64,000 nt of DNA from Odontocerum albicorne. Its lineage: Eukaryota > Arthropoda > Insecta > Trichoptera > Odontoceridae. The stretch is taken from NCBI GenBank assembly GCA_949825065.1, contig OX463856.1, positions 16,824,095-16,888,094 on the forward strand. Reading direction: 5' to 3'. The notes beneath the pieces are model-generated. The model saw nothing but the letters and a program-made list of their open reading frames with translations. It did no database searches and was not told the origin of the DNA. Shown in pieces: positions 1 to 9,689 of the stretch. How positions within the stretch are numbered: the first letter of the stretch is position 1; each line of letters begins with the position of its first letter. A program made the translations under genes and the position numbers.

Positions 1-199
1 TGACGCTTTCTCCTCTCGGCCGACTCTAAATGGGAGATGGCGTATTTAGTATGTATTTCTCAAAAAATTTCATGTGTATGGTATATTGCTGATTATTTTT
101 TCTATTATGATTACTCAATTTTTCATATGTACTCGTATGTATGTATAAACGTTGTATCATTGTTCTGCGTGTATGTATCATATGTATTTTTTTATATAG

Positions 200-465
200 G
201 CAATTAACCCAAAGTCCATGTATTTTTTTATAAAGGAAATCCATCCAGATGATTTGTGCCACTAAATTAAAGACATTGTGAAATTATATGAGTCAATTTA
301 AAAAGAAAATGTAATTCTAGATCATCTAAGGTTTCAAATTAAGCTACAAAAATTTAACAATCGATCTATAAATGGAAAAATTCCTCGAAGAAAGAAGAAA
401 CGCAACATTCATTGCACGTGGCAAAGATATGACTATTAGTAAATCAAATAGACGAGAACCGGTAG
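200..465 (-). mobile_element. LINE-B 3' end, truncated copy
   Basis: Read on the minus strand, this matches the segment downstream of the reverse-transcriptase end at 2440-2715 and 55925-56330. Shared parts are the region around the conserved TCTAGAATT and a tail that aligns with 56230-56330. No coding capacity remains. It is a 5'-truncated non-LTR retrotransposon fragment; the clade is not assigned. Confidence 0.55.
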
Positions 466-719
466 AACATGATTCTTTTGCCAAGGAATCAAAATCTTAT
501 GTATTAATTTGATGCTTTATTGTATACGCACATCAGCGCCAATTCCTAGGTGAAATAATTCAAGGTTGTTTTTAGAAGGAAAAAGTCAGTACTTTGAAAT
601 AGCACTATAATAAAAAGAAGAACTAATTATCATAAAATCTGGAATAGAGATTCATATTTTTTTTAATCTAAGAAAATAAGTTTGTTTCACTTTGTGGTGT
701 CATGTTAATAAATTTTGAA
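466..719. other. unassigned A+T-rich spacer
   Basis: No open frame of note and no similarity to the other repeats of the window was seen. Confidence 0.5.
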
Positions 720-892
720 TTAAATAAATATAACTTCTTTTTTATTTTGTAATCACCGCTGTTATATTTGAGTTCACTACCGGTTTCAAACACCTCAGCC
801 TTTCTCATCAGATGAAGTTGAACCAAAGTATGTCAGAAATATATTTTTTTCTAATTTTATGGTACGGGAAAGGAGTAGTGGCTAATAAGGGG
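720..892 (-). repeat. foldback-family arm with hammerhead-like core
   Basis: On the minus strand this contains CTGATGAG (804-811), a 16-nt spacer and GAAACCGGTA (778-787). The GAAACCGGTAG block recurs in the palindromes at 896-1303 and 40565-40775. The same flank (protein-free, ending in long A/T runs) suggests one repeat family. Function unknown. Confidence 0.5.
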
Positions 893-895
893 AGG

Positions 896-1303
896 GGAAT
901 AAGTAGGCGTCTACCTACTACCTGTCGCCTTACTTCTTCCCTCCCCTCATTAGCCACTACTACCCTCCCCCTTTCCAGTACTTATTACAATTAGAAGAAC
1001 CTATATTTTAGACATTATTTAGTTCATCTTCACTTGACGAGGAAGACGGAGATCGAAACCGGTAGGAAACTCAAATAAAACAGTGGTGAAATAAAAAAAT
1101 AAAAAATAAGTGCTTATTTTTATATTTTTTTATTTCACCACTGTTTTATTTGAGTTTCCTACCGGTTTCGATCTCCGTCTTCCTCGTCAAGTGAAGATGA
1201 AGTAAATGATGTCTAAAATATAGTTTCTTCTAATTGTAATAAGTAATGGAAAGGGGAGGGGAGAAGTAAGGCGACAGGTAGTAGGTAGACGCCTACTTAT
1301 TCC
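896..1303. repeat. large palindrome (foldback element)
   Basis: Two arms of about 190-215 bp meet at a 2-nt centre near 1111. The innermost 120 bp on each side are almost perfectly complementary (for example 1026-1090 with 1134-1196). The left arm carries an extra block of about 25 bp around 936-965 that itself partly mirrors 862-892, so a smaller inverted repeat is nested inside. Shared GAAACCGGTAG sites link it to the palindrome at 40565. No open frame is convincing. Confidence 0.85.
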
Positions 1304-1435
1304 TCTTGGAGTTATTTTATTAAAAATTAATTTATTTTATTAAAAATATAAAACACGATATTAAAAACTTATTTCAAATAGAGTACGCAGATTAAAAAAA
1401 AAGTAATATACACGATAGTAATAATAACGTCGTTT

Positions 1436-1690
1436 GGGTTTTACACGACGTCGTGTCATTCAAATCCACTATACTGGGTATAGGTGTATTGTATATCTTA
1501 TGGGTATGTTGTCTACCAGCATTGCGTAATCTGGCCAACAATGAAATAGTAATAAAAGGAATAATAATTTCATAGTTTGCGTTTTACACGACGTCGTGTC
1601 GTTAACATCCACTATACTGGGTCTATGTGTATTGTATATCTTATGGGTATGTTGTCTGCCAGCATTGCGTAATCTGGCCAAAAATAAAAT
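1436..1690. repeat. 141-bp direct duplication with 14-bp palindrome
   Basis: Two copies (about 1440-1545 and 1581-1685) of a block that starts with the perfect palindrome ACACGACGTCGTGT and ends in CAGCATTGCGTAATCTGGCC. Copies differ at only a few positions. The 70-80-aa minus-strand open frames here are by-products of the duplication. Confidence 0.85.
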
Positions 1691-1699
1691 ACGACTAAG

Positions 1700-2030
1700 C
1701 AAATGCGAATGGAGCCCGCATCTCTGTATGGAAAACTTAAATAAAATTGCTCACTGAAAGTTCCAAATATTGAATTAGCAAAGTACAAATTACGTTTCCA
1801 TCCACTTATGTTGTGTAGCTCAGCAAATTGCCTAGAATTCATGACGTCAAGACATGTAAGTAAAGAAAAAATTTATCTTCATTTTTTGAATGAATAAAGG
1901 CGTATATGATTAATGAATAAAGGTGTGTTGGATTGGGAGGTAACTGGTTTAAACACGGCTCTAGATATACCATAAATCAATCCGACAAGCACTCCTTTTG
2001 AATCCATGGTTTAATATATATAGTATGTTA
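1700..2030. other. unassigned spacer
   Basis: Nothing recognisable apart from A/T-rich tracts. Confidence 0.5.
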
Positions 2031-2034
2031 TATA

Positions 2035-2375
2035 TTTTTTTATTTTATTTATTTTACACATGACAACAAATATACTCGTACATAATTTGTGAAAACACAA
2101 CAAGGCACACAAGTTTAATGGATCTGGGTTGGTTGCCTTTCATTTGTCGTGTCATCAGTAAACAAGGCTTTTGCCTGTCTCACTGAGGACATATAGCATG
2201 AAAAAATAAATTTATATTGTACTTCTTTCCGATTTTTGAATTTATAAAACCCCGTTGCATATTCTCACCAACCTGACAAATAGTGACACTCAATTATACG
2301 TGTATGCATCACGCGAAATCAAATTCCTCACACTTCATCACTCCAGACAGACCAAAAACACAATTATAAGAATTA
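2035..2375 (-). mobile_element. LINE-C 3' end
   Basis: The minus strand aligns with 27890-28235 (+). Shared are a GTCAGGTTGRTGAG block, the CAACGGGGT block, a CCGATTTTTG-type stretch, and a terminal TAAATAAATAAA-like tail. The tail and the orientation-independent pair 26 kb apart indicate a retroposed family. No reverse-transcriptase domain is present in either copy. Confidence 0.6.
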
Positions 2376-2439
2376 ATAAGATGGAAGTGTCTGTCATTTG
2401 TCGTTTGCGGAAGGGTGACTGCGTGGTGGCTAGTTACCT

Positions 2440-2715
2440 TTACATAATTGATATTGTGGAGAATGCTGGCTACGAGTGTGGTCTGGATGATGAAATTATA
2501 GACCGTGTATTTTTCGGTTGTCCTTAGCGAGACTTTTTTGATTTACTAAAAGCCATATATTATATTTACCGCGTCTAATGAATGTTGTGTTTCTTCTTTC
2601 TTCGAGGAAATTTTCCATCTATAGATCGATTGTTACCTTTTTGAAGCTTAATCAGTTGAAACTTTAAATTATCTAGAATTGTCATTTTTTTAAATTGGTT
2701 TTATCGTGGTACCAT
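2440..2715 (+). mobile_element. LINE-B reverse-transcriptase C-terminus and 3' end (relic)
   Basis: The end of an open frame (2255-2527) reads GLDDEIIDRVFFGCP. This resembles the Cys-containing C-terminal segment of Jockey/R1-like non-LTR reverse transcriptases, where D-E-T-x-x-H-V-x-x-x-C-P is typical. The same peptide with T and H at the degenerate positions is readable at 56020-56066. Downstream non-coding sequence matches the other LINE-B copies. The upstream part of the open frame belongs to the LINE-C fragment, so the 90-aa frame is a chimera and not a gene. Confidence 0.6.
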
Positions 2716-2756
2716 AAACCCCCACGACACGTATTTCTATCCCGTATTTTGAAATT

Positions 2757-3105
2757 TTCTTAAGGCGGAATGATCCCGATTTGCAACGAAAGCAATATTA
2801 GTATAATTGATAGAGTATTTGATCAGATGTGTGTGGTCTATTGACTCAAAGAAAACATTTTAATGAGGGGAAAATATTTTGCATTCTTAAGTTATTTATG
2901 ACTGATTTATTTTTGCTTATGGTTTTTTTATATCCTACGCCATAAGCAAATTATAACTGTAACAAATAACCAAAGAATGTTAAAAATTTCCCCCTCACCA
3001 AAAAAAATCTTTTGCGCCAATAGCTCATACATACTTTCGATGAAACATAATATCAGTTGAACCTAAGCAATGCTCTCGTAACAAATCAAGATCATTCCGC
3101 TTGAA
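2757..3105. mobile_element. foldback MITE
   Basis: Terminal inverted repeats CTTAAGGCGGAATGATC (left) and CTTCAAGCGGAATGATC (right, reverse complement) bound an element whose arms pair with mismatches along about 150 bp. The centre is an 11-bp hairpin, TTTGCTTATGG/CCATAAGCAAA, near 2912-2951. There is no coding sequence. A degenerate second copy lies at 38170-38345. Superfamily not determined because no clear target-site duplication is visible. Confidence 0.75.
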
Positions 3106-3194
3106 GAGAGAGCCTCAAGGTACAAGGTAAAATCATATGTCGTTATGTTATTTGAGAAATAATAAATTTATTTCTTAGTAAATATTAAAATATG

Positions 3195-3412
3195 GGCGAC
3201 TTCCATGGTCTAGTTAGTAAAACGCCTATCTTCCAGCCTGGGGGCTGTGGGTTTTATTCCCATTGGAACCTTGATATTTTTAATGGTTTCAGTCTTTATT
3301 AACTAAAGGTCTCCTTAACGTCTTTTTTATTTTTTTGGAAGAGATTATCAGAAGGCAAAAGTCCGTCGGGTTGTACTGTATATAACGAAAGTGTTATACA
3401 ATACAATGTGGA
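3195..3412 (+). mobile_element. SINE1 copy (tRNA-derived)
   Basis: The head has an A-box-like TGGTCTAGTTAG and a B-box-like GGTTTTATTCC at tRNA-like spacing. The body follows with CTCCTTAACGTC, then the conserved tail GGAAGAGATTATC and GGTTGTACTGTATA, ending in ACAATACAA. It is not a functional tRNA: no acceptor-stem pairing is evident and the body is attached. Confidence 0.8.
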
Positions 3413-4355
3413 GTTTTACAAAGTGAAAACCGAAAGATTTGAAAAACTTTTTTTCCGTTTCTCCATTTGTATCAGAACGACCCAATTTCTTTTTTAGTTC
3501 ATTCTTCGTCGGTGCAATAACACTCTAAAATCATAATTGTGTATAATATTTTTTTCTTTCAGAAACATTGTCTGAGCATCTTAAAGAAGTTCCACAAAGT
3601 TGAAGTGGAAACTTTTCATACACTTTTTTCCACTTGTCCATGTGTATAAGAAAATAATAAATATTGTCAATGAGTCCAGATTACTTCGGTGCAGTACTCT
3701 TATGGTTTATTAGCTTTTAACATTTCAGTTTGTTTTTCTTTGAGAATCATTGCTTTATTATCTTATAAAAGGATAAAAATACCTTAGCACTTTACCAGCT
3801 GCAGGCGAAGTTTAAAGCTTTCGTCATATTTCCTTCAACTTAAATTCTCGTGTAAATAGTCACCGGTTGACGTCGACTTTTCTGACTTTGGAAGGAGAAG
3901 GGGAAGACAAGAAATAATCCCATTTCGCTATGGGATCCCCGAGGAGGGAAAATGAGCGTAAGTAATCCGATTTTTTCTCGAGTCGTAAAAAAGAGAAAAA
4001 TGAGCATAAATTATTCGATTTTTCAACTTACCAGAATTAGAAACGATCGCAAATCAGCGATGACATGAAAATAAATCGCTTTTTTTTGCTTCATTCCGAA
4101 TTTTCATATTATACTATGGCATTCATGTTTTCGGTGTTTGTTTTTAAATAAAAGCATTTACTTCAGTTATTAAATATTTTTATGAAAGTGTATATAAAAA
4201 GTCTAAAAAGTCAAAGAAATTGTAGGAGTTGCATGAGATTAGTGTATGGATGTAGAAAATGCCAAAATGTGTGGCGTGTTAGAATAGTTTGGCGATATCT
4301 CTTTTCTACTTGCCCCGACCGAGAGACTGTGTGATGGTATTTATGTTTGCAATGG
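3413..4355. other. unassigned spacer
   Basis: A/T-rich with scattered short open frames; no motif or similarity to other parts of the window noticed. Confidence 0.45.
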
Positions 4356-4361
4356 AAGTTA

Positions 4362-4530
4362 TCTACCTCCGTAACCTAGTTGATAAAATTCTGATCTTTA
4401 AATTAGGGGATTTTGGGTTCGATTTCCGTTGGCACCTAAAGAAATTCCAAGCTGATTTAAAAGTTTATCTGCGTTATTGGCATGCAAGCGTTATTACCTG
4501 TCCACATGCTGTAGTATATACAACACGTAT
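4362..4530 (+). mobile_element. SINE1 copy, diverged
   Basis: A-box-like AACCTAGTTGATAA and B-box-like GGGTTCGATTTCC are intact. The body is diverged, and only a trace of the tail (GCTGTAGTATATACAAC) remains. The overlapping 86-aa frame is not coding. Confidence 0.6.
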
Positions 4531-4894
4531 AATTGTTAATTGTAAGTGATTTACTTACTTAATTAGTGTTTAATAAGAAGAAGGCTTGATTACTGCAGCC
4601 GAAGATAATACTGTGTCGTGACCACACTTTTCACAATACACGCATCGTCAATTTTAATATATTGAGGTGTACCATGTGAATGAATATGTACTTATAAAGC
4701 TTTATTCACTTTTTTTTTTTTGTGTACATGGCTATACATGGTACGTCTGGCGGGCTTATTGCTATATAGCATTTTTTTCAACCAATCAGCTTACCTTGGA
4801 TACATGGAGCCGTTTTAACCAATGATAGATCAAAAAAATATTTATTTAAATTCAAATAAAAAATAACCAATCTCTAAACAATAATTATGTTTCT

Positions 4895-5315
4895 AGTATT
4901 ATCCATAGCACTGTGTGGAGTGGAAAATGGAAGATGAGAAAGAAGAAAAGGAATATGATAGATGCTTTTAAGATGTAATATTAGAGGCGGACGATCCGTA
5001 TCCCATGCGTTGCAAGAAGCACCAACGTCTGTTTTTTACAGTACTTAGAGATTACCGTAAGACTTTCGACAACATGCAGAAAATAATCTTTACATACTTT
5101 GGGCATATTAACAGAAAATATAACGAAAGTCTGAAGAAACTGGTGATCACAAGGACAGTTGAGAGAAAGTGAGCAAGAATAAGTGTCCTTTAAGATGGAA
5201 CTAATAAATAAGTCAACACTATCCTATTTACGTGCTGCATTCAACATGTCCTAGGAAAGGGAATTATAGCAGTGGGCCACGATGTTTAATAAAGAGCACA
5301 CGATGAAGAAGAAGA
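4895..5315 (+). pseudogene. LINE-E reverse-transcriptase C-terminal relic
   Basis: In shifting frames the plus strand reads peptides of the end of a non-LTR reverse transcriptase: an LYGVE-like start (ALCGVE), RIPCVARSTNV, FGHINRKYNESLKKLV and a basic end. The order and spacing match the post-palm segment of RTE/Jockey-type polymerases (LYGVETW ... RIPWxARxTN ... FGHIxR ... RGRxPxRW). Several stops and frameshifts make it inactive. Related relics lie at 46645-46840 and 49740-50070. Confidence 0.65.
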
Positions 5316-6620
5316 TATTGCAAGATTTGCTTAAAAAGCTTTTAAGTTGAGTATTTTTTTATCCATGAAGTATAATTAAATATTTTTGATAATAGGAACT
5401 ACCCCAGGTCTAGTTTTTTTAGGTCACATCAAATTTACAACACCGCAGAGTTGACGGGCACGCTTCTTGATTCACGAGTCACATCCTTTTAAGATACTAA
5501 ATAACAAGACGATGGAGCCAGTTCCTCCGAAAAGCAAAGGAAGCTGCTAATGTTTGCCGCTCACAAAGCGATGCTCGGAGTATGAAGTTCTAGCTTTGCT
5601 TAAAATAAAATCTCCTCTTACTGAGAAAACACGTTTAACCCATGAAATTGCATGCATCTAATTAAAAATTATCACAGAAAATACAAAAACTTTTTATGAT
5701 AAATATATTCATGGGTTTTAGGCGTTATTTCAAAATGTCGTAAAAATAATACTCGTGGGAGTGTTTTTGTCTCTTCAATTTCGGTAGTGTTGCCAACATG
5801 TGCAATAATAAACAGTGAGTTTCGTGCCCCTGAGTAGTTCTTAAACCAACGACTCGATAAACAATAAATATGTGCGGTGTCTTTCTGTTGTTCTCCTTAT
5901 GCCTGAGGGTCGTGATTCTCGTTATCTGCGTGCAAAAGTCTCTTCCATGACTCTATCCCTGGCTAGGTGTGTTATCCCTTATAAACTGGAACTAGTTGCT
6001 GTATTGATTTGATCGCACCTGTGCAGCGGTGAACGGTTTCATGCTATACATACTTCCTGATATCAAGTTTATTTCTTATCTCGTGGCACCTTTAATGTTA
6101 TCAAAGAAACTAAGTATACACTGCTGTAAAATAGCGATCGGCAAACTTTTTTGTAAAGGGTCAAAAAGTGAATATCTTGAGCTCTATGGGTCAAGAGGCA
6201 CGAGGATATCTATTTAGATAGGCCTTCTTAAACAACAAGAAAAAAAGTTTTCACAAATTTATTGAACAAAATGAAACGTCCTAATGATAAGTTGAATTGT
6301 TTGAATTACGGCTCTACTAATGAGAGTAATGAAATTTCTTTTCTTGAGATAATATTTCTCCAAATTGGAGTTCAGCGATACAAGGTGGCATGGAAATGTT
6401 GCCGAATTATAACTGCGTGGAATCATAGTAGAGGCCACCGAACACAACGCTGTAAGAACGCTACATACGGCCGTATCTCGCAAATCCTCAACTCAGCAGC
6501 TGCCCATTCTGTTATAGCACGTACTTTGAATTTTTAAAGAATTTGAACTTAAATTGTGGACCGTACAAAAAGAGGTGGCGAGCCGTAGTTTATCGAACCC
6601 CTACTGTATAGAGATTAATA
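5316..6620. other. unassigned region with a possible hAT-like patch
   Basis: No supported gene. Around 6124-6175 the sequence GATCGGCAAACTTTTTTGTA followed by GGGTCAAAAAG resembles termini of non-autonomous hAT elements, but no matching second end was found. Two overlapping 74-91-aa frames on opposite strands at 6259-6537 show no domain. A 40-bp patch at 5597-5640 is similar to 8224-8262. Confidence 0.4.
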
Positions 6621-6629
6621 GTCATTTGA

Positions 6630-7375
6630 AGCTCCCCCTATATTGACTAATTTGTTCTCCGCTATGTCTAAGATGTGTAAGGAGATTTCCTCAAACACCA
6701 GATCACTTTACAGTCCACGTTTCAGCTCCGTAGAGGAAGATAGAAAAGTGCTTTTACAAGTCACGTCTTAGTGTTGGTGAATATATGGCGGTATTTTGTT
6801 CTTCATTTCACTCTTTACATTTCCAAATCTACGTTTTAGTTGGACTATAGAACCTCGGGCTGTGGTAATAGTAGAGCCTTAGGTTGTTCTTGTTGTTGTT
6901 GGTGCACCATCTCTCTATATCTGATTAAGCCTTTCATTTGCAGTTGGTTGATTAAGTTAGCGACCATAAGTTTAATTATGCTACAATTTACTTCGCGTTC
7001 AAATATTCTGCTTTCTATTTCAACTTTCTTAAGAAGGTCAGTTTTTTCTTCCTTACTAGCTGCAATGAGATTGGAATCGTTGGTTTATCTTAGATTTGAG
7101 ATTTTTCTGTCCACTACGGATATTCCTCCATGCCAACCGGCAAGAGCTCTCTTTTTATGAACTCCCCATAGATATTGAAAATGTGTGGCGAGAGTATACA
7201 ATCCTGTACAACTCCTTTCTCTTCTTTCAACTCGTCAAATATAGTTTATCTAATTTCATGGTGGCATTGTTTGGCTCCGGCGAGTTTTATTGAGAATTAT
7301 CACTTGTACTTTCATTTTTCTCAGTATTTCCTTTATTTTGTCCCATTTAAGGTAGTCAAATGCTAAAAAAACTAA
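6630..7375 (-). pseudogene. non-LTR reverse-transcriptase relic
   Basis: The minus strand encodes, with frameshifts and stops, an AFDYLKWDKI segment near 7350 and then KGVVQDCILSPHIFNIYGE around 7150-7215. The second segment corresponds to reverse-transcriptase motif 4 (G-V-R-Q-G-C-x-L-S-P-x-L-F-N-x-Y). Beyond it are remnants of the LYGAETWT segment near 6730. The expected YADD catalytic box should lie near 7090-7120 and is not intact. The family is known to provide LINE reverse transcription at the target site; this copy is dead. The plus-strand frames at 6840-7366 are its shadows. Confidence 0.7.
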
Positions 7376-7409
7376 CAATCTGCATATTTTATTACGAGCT
7401 CCCTTATAT

Positions 7410-8016
7410 TTTTGCACTTGGTAAATTCAGCCTGCTCCTGTGGGATCAATGACACAAGACTTATAAAATTAACGTTATACTTGAATATTAAATTTGTCTC
7501 AAGAGGTAAAAAATTTTCGTCTTTCCAATCATGGATTAGCGCTACGCTCAAACAGAGATTGTTTATTGGCCTTTCCAGTTCACCGCTCCTCTTTCTTTAC
7601 GTCGTCATTTACTGTATATGCAGTGATACTCTGGAATCAGTTACAAATCAATATAGGACTCGTTCCGTCCTTGGCATGCTTTAAAAAGCGACTGAAACAA
7701 CTCTTAATTTCTGGTCAGTGAGGTGACGTGTTTCATTCCTGATTTTTCTTTTCATTTCCTCTCCACCATCCCTTCCTTTCCTTTTGATTGATGATATCTC
7801 ACTTTATATGAAAAATAATGTTAAGGTGATTGTCCGTCTTTGTGGGGTTCGTGGGCATGTGCTCACGTATATGTTTATGGATTTCGTGGGGATGGATATT
7901 CATTTGAATGATTTATGCGACCACGTAACTTGCTTTATTTACTTTTGTCTGGTTGATTGGAAGAGATTACCGCCTGGCAAGATTATATTGCAATAAAAGT
8001 GTTAAATAAATAAATA
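7410..8016 (+). pseudogene. LINE-A (CR1/L2-like) 3' end
   Basis: The plus-strand frame 7494-7721 ends in a peptide with SSFTVYAVILWNQL and PSLACFKKRLKQLL. This is the characteristic C-terminus of CR1/L2/Jockey-type reverse transcriptases (x-x-S-F-x-V-x-A-x-x-L-W-N-x-L-P ... P-S-L-x-x-F-K-x-x-L-K). A non-coding 3' region of about 290 bp follows and ends in TCTGGTTGATTGGAAGAGAT ... (AAATAAAT)n. That tail is nearly the same as the SINE1 tail. The segment 7916-7945 is the progenitor of the 30-bp array at 28965-29355. 5' truncated, as is usual for LINEs. Confidence 0.75.
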
Positions 8017-8639
8017 AGAAATTATTTAGGGACGTCCAAAAATAAGTATTATGATAAAATGAAAGAACCAGGTAACACCTAATTTATGTCTAAGACCTAA
8101 TTATGCATCAAGTTTTATGTATTTGGGATAACTCTGTATCAAATGCAAAATAAAATAAAAAAACGTGTTTGAGACATGACGGTACTACTGTCTGGAACTA
8201 TTATTAGTCGGATTGCAACGGGTTAAAATAAAATCTCTTAGAGAGAAAACGCGTTTAAAACGAGGCTATTAAGACCCTCTTCGGAAACTACGAGGACCCC
8301 GTTTAACGTCAAAGACAAGGGACACAAAGCTTAATACCTCGGGAGACAATTATTTACAACACACTTAAGCCGCGTCTAGGATTATAAAAGTAAATAATAC
8401 CTACTTATTATTGACTGGGCTGGAGCTAAGGGAATGTTGTCTGTTTTTTTATTTAATAAAGTAATATGTAACACAAAAGTTTGCCAAAAGCTATACCATA
8501 TACAAATTTATATCGTAAGAACTAATCTAATATTGTTTCTATGATCTTACTTAATTTTAATTGCCTACATGTAATTTTACTTTTGATAACCTTAATATTT
8601 CATTTCTTAAAAATATTTAAAACCTACATACTATTACTT
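8017..8639. other. unassigned spacer
   Basis: Contains the 8224-8262 patch shared with 5597-5640; nothing else recognised. Confidence 0.45.
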
Positions 8640-9190
8640 AGACCTCGACCCGGAAATCGAAGTCAAGTGCAGAATTGAATCATCTCGTGCGACTTTTAAT
8701 AAAATGAGAAACGTATTCTGCGATGATAATCTAAACTTGAAACTTCGACAACGGTTAGTCGAATGCTACGTTTGGTTAGTGTTATTGCATGGAGTGGAAT
8801 CATGGACCCTCAAAGTAAGTTGTATGAACCAACTGGAAACATTTGAAATGTGAATGCACCGGAGAATGCTACGGATACCCTGGACGGATATGGTCAGAAC
8901 ACAAGGGTTCTTCAAAGAGCCAAAGTTGATAGAGAATTGCTGACTAATATTAAAATCCAAAAGGTGTCCTACTTGGGTCATGTACTTAGAGGAGCAAAGT
9001 ACAAATTACTGCACCTGATCATCCAAGGCCAAATATAAGGCCGAAGAGGTGTTGGCAGGAGGCAAATTTCCTGGCTCCGCAATATACGTGATTGGACTGG
9101 CATAAGGGGCGTTGGAGATCTTTTTTGGACTGCCAGGGACAAAGATGTCTACTCTCAAGTGATATTCAACTTTGGGGGGACCTGACATGA
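8640..9190 (+). pseudogene. non-LTR reverse-transcriptase C-terminal relic
   Basis: Across frames the plus strand reads KMRNVFCDDNLNLKLRQRLV, then LHGVESWTLK, YLGHVLRGAKYKLLHLIIQG, and finally WLRNIRDWTGI-like and LFWTARDK-like peptides. The order is that of the end of RTE-like LINE polymerases (K-M-R ... LYGVESWTLK ... YLGHVLRG ... QISWLRNxRDWTG). At least three frameshifts or stops interrupt it. The end is A/G-rich (GAGAAGAAGAAGATA), typical of a simple-repeat tail. The frames at 8766-9188 are fragments of it or antisense shadows. Confidence 0.75.
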
Positions 9191-9689
9191 CACTGAGAAG
9201 AAGAAGATACTATTACTTATAACGATTTAGTTATAAGTAGTATGAAGGTGTTATCTAACAATTCTTACAACTAATTATTTAGCACGTACATACATGTTCA
9301 CTTGTTCAAGCAACTTGCATTCCATCACCTTCATTCGGATCTTGGTCCTCCCTGCTAAAACTGTAGGTGGCCTAGTTAATGCTTCAGAAGCCTGTGCTTA
9401 TAACGGAAAGGTAGGTCGGACTTACTCTTGTATGCCCCCAGGGCAGCGATTAGAGGATTGCTGTGGTTCTGTTGGCTTTTACACAACTTCACGGTCCATG
9501 TGAGAATGTGGTGCTGAAGGATTCCTTCACGCTATTCGGCGTAAAGTCGGTAGAGGTTTGTTGTGGAATGGATGTTGAAAAAGATCTTGAATATCTTGTT
9601 CTGTGCTCGTTGAAGCTTCAGGTGATTCGTATTTAAGATAACGTTCGTTTCTTTTTCTTCAGAAAAATATCTGTAACTTTAAGCAAATA
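9191..9689. other. unassigned spacer
   Basis: Slightly less A/T-rich than its surroundings. A 69-aa plus frame (9294-9503) has no recognisable motif. Confidence 0.45.

Noticed and set aside
2255..2527. 90-aa plus frame as a gene
   Set aside because: It joins antisense LINE-C sequence to the end of a LINE-B reverse transcriptase.
6259..6537. Opposing 74- and 91-aa frames
   Set aside because: No domain, no codon support, and they overlap antisense to each other.
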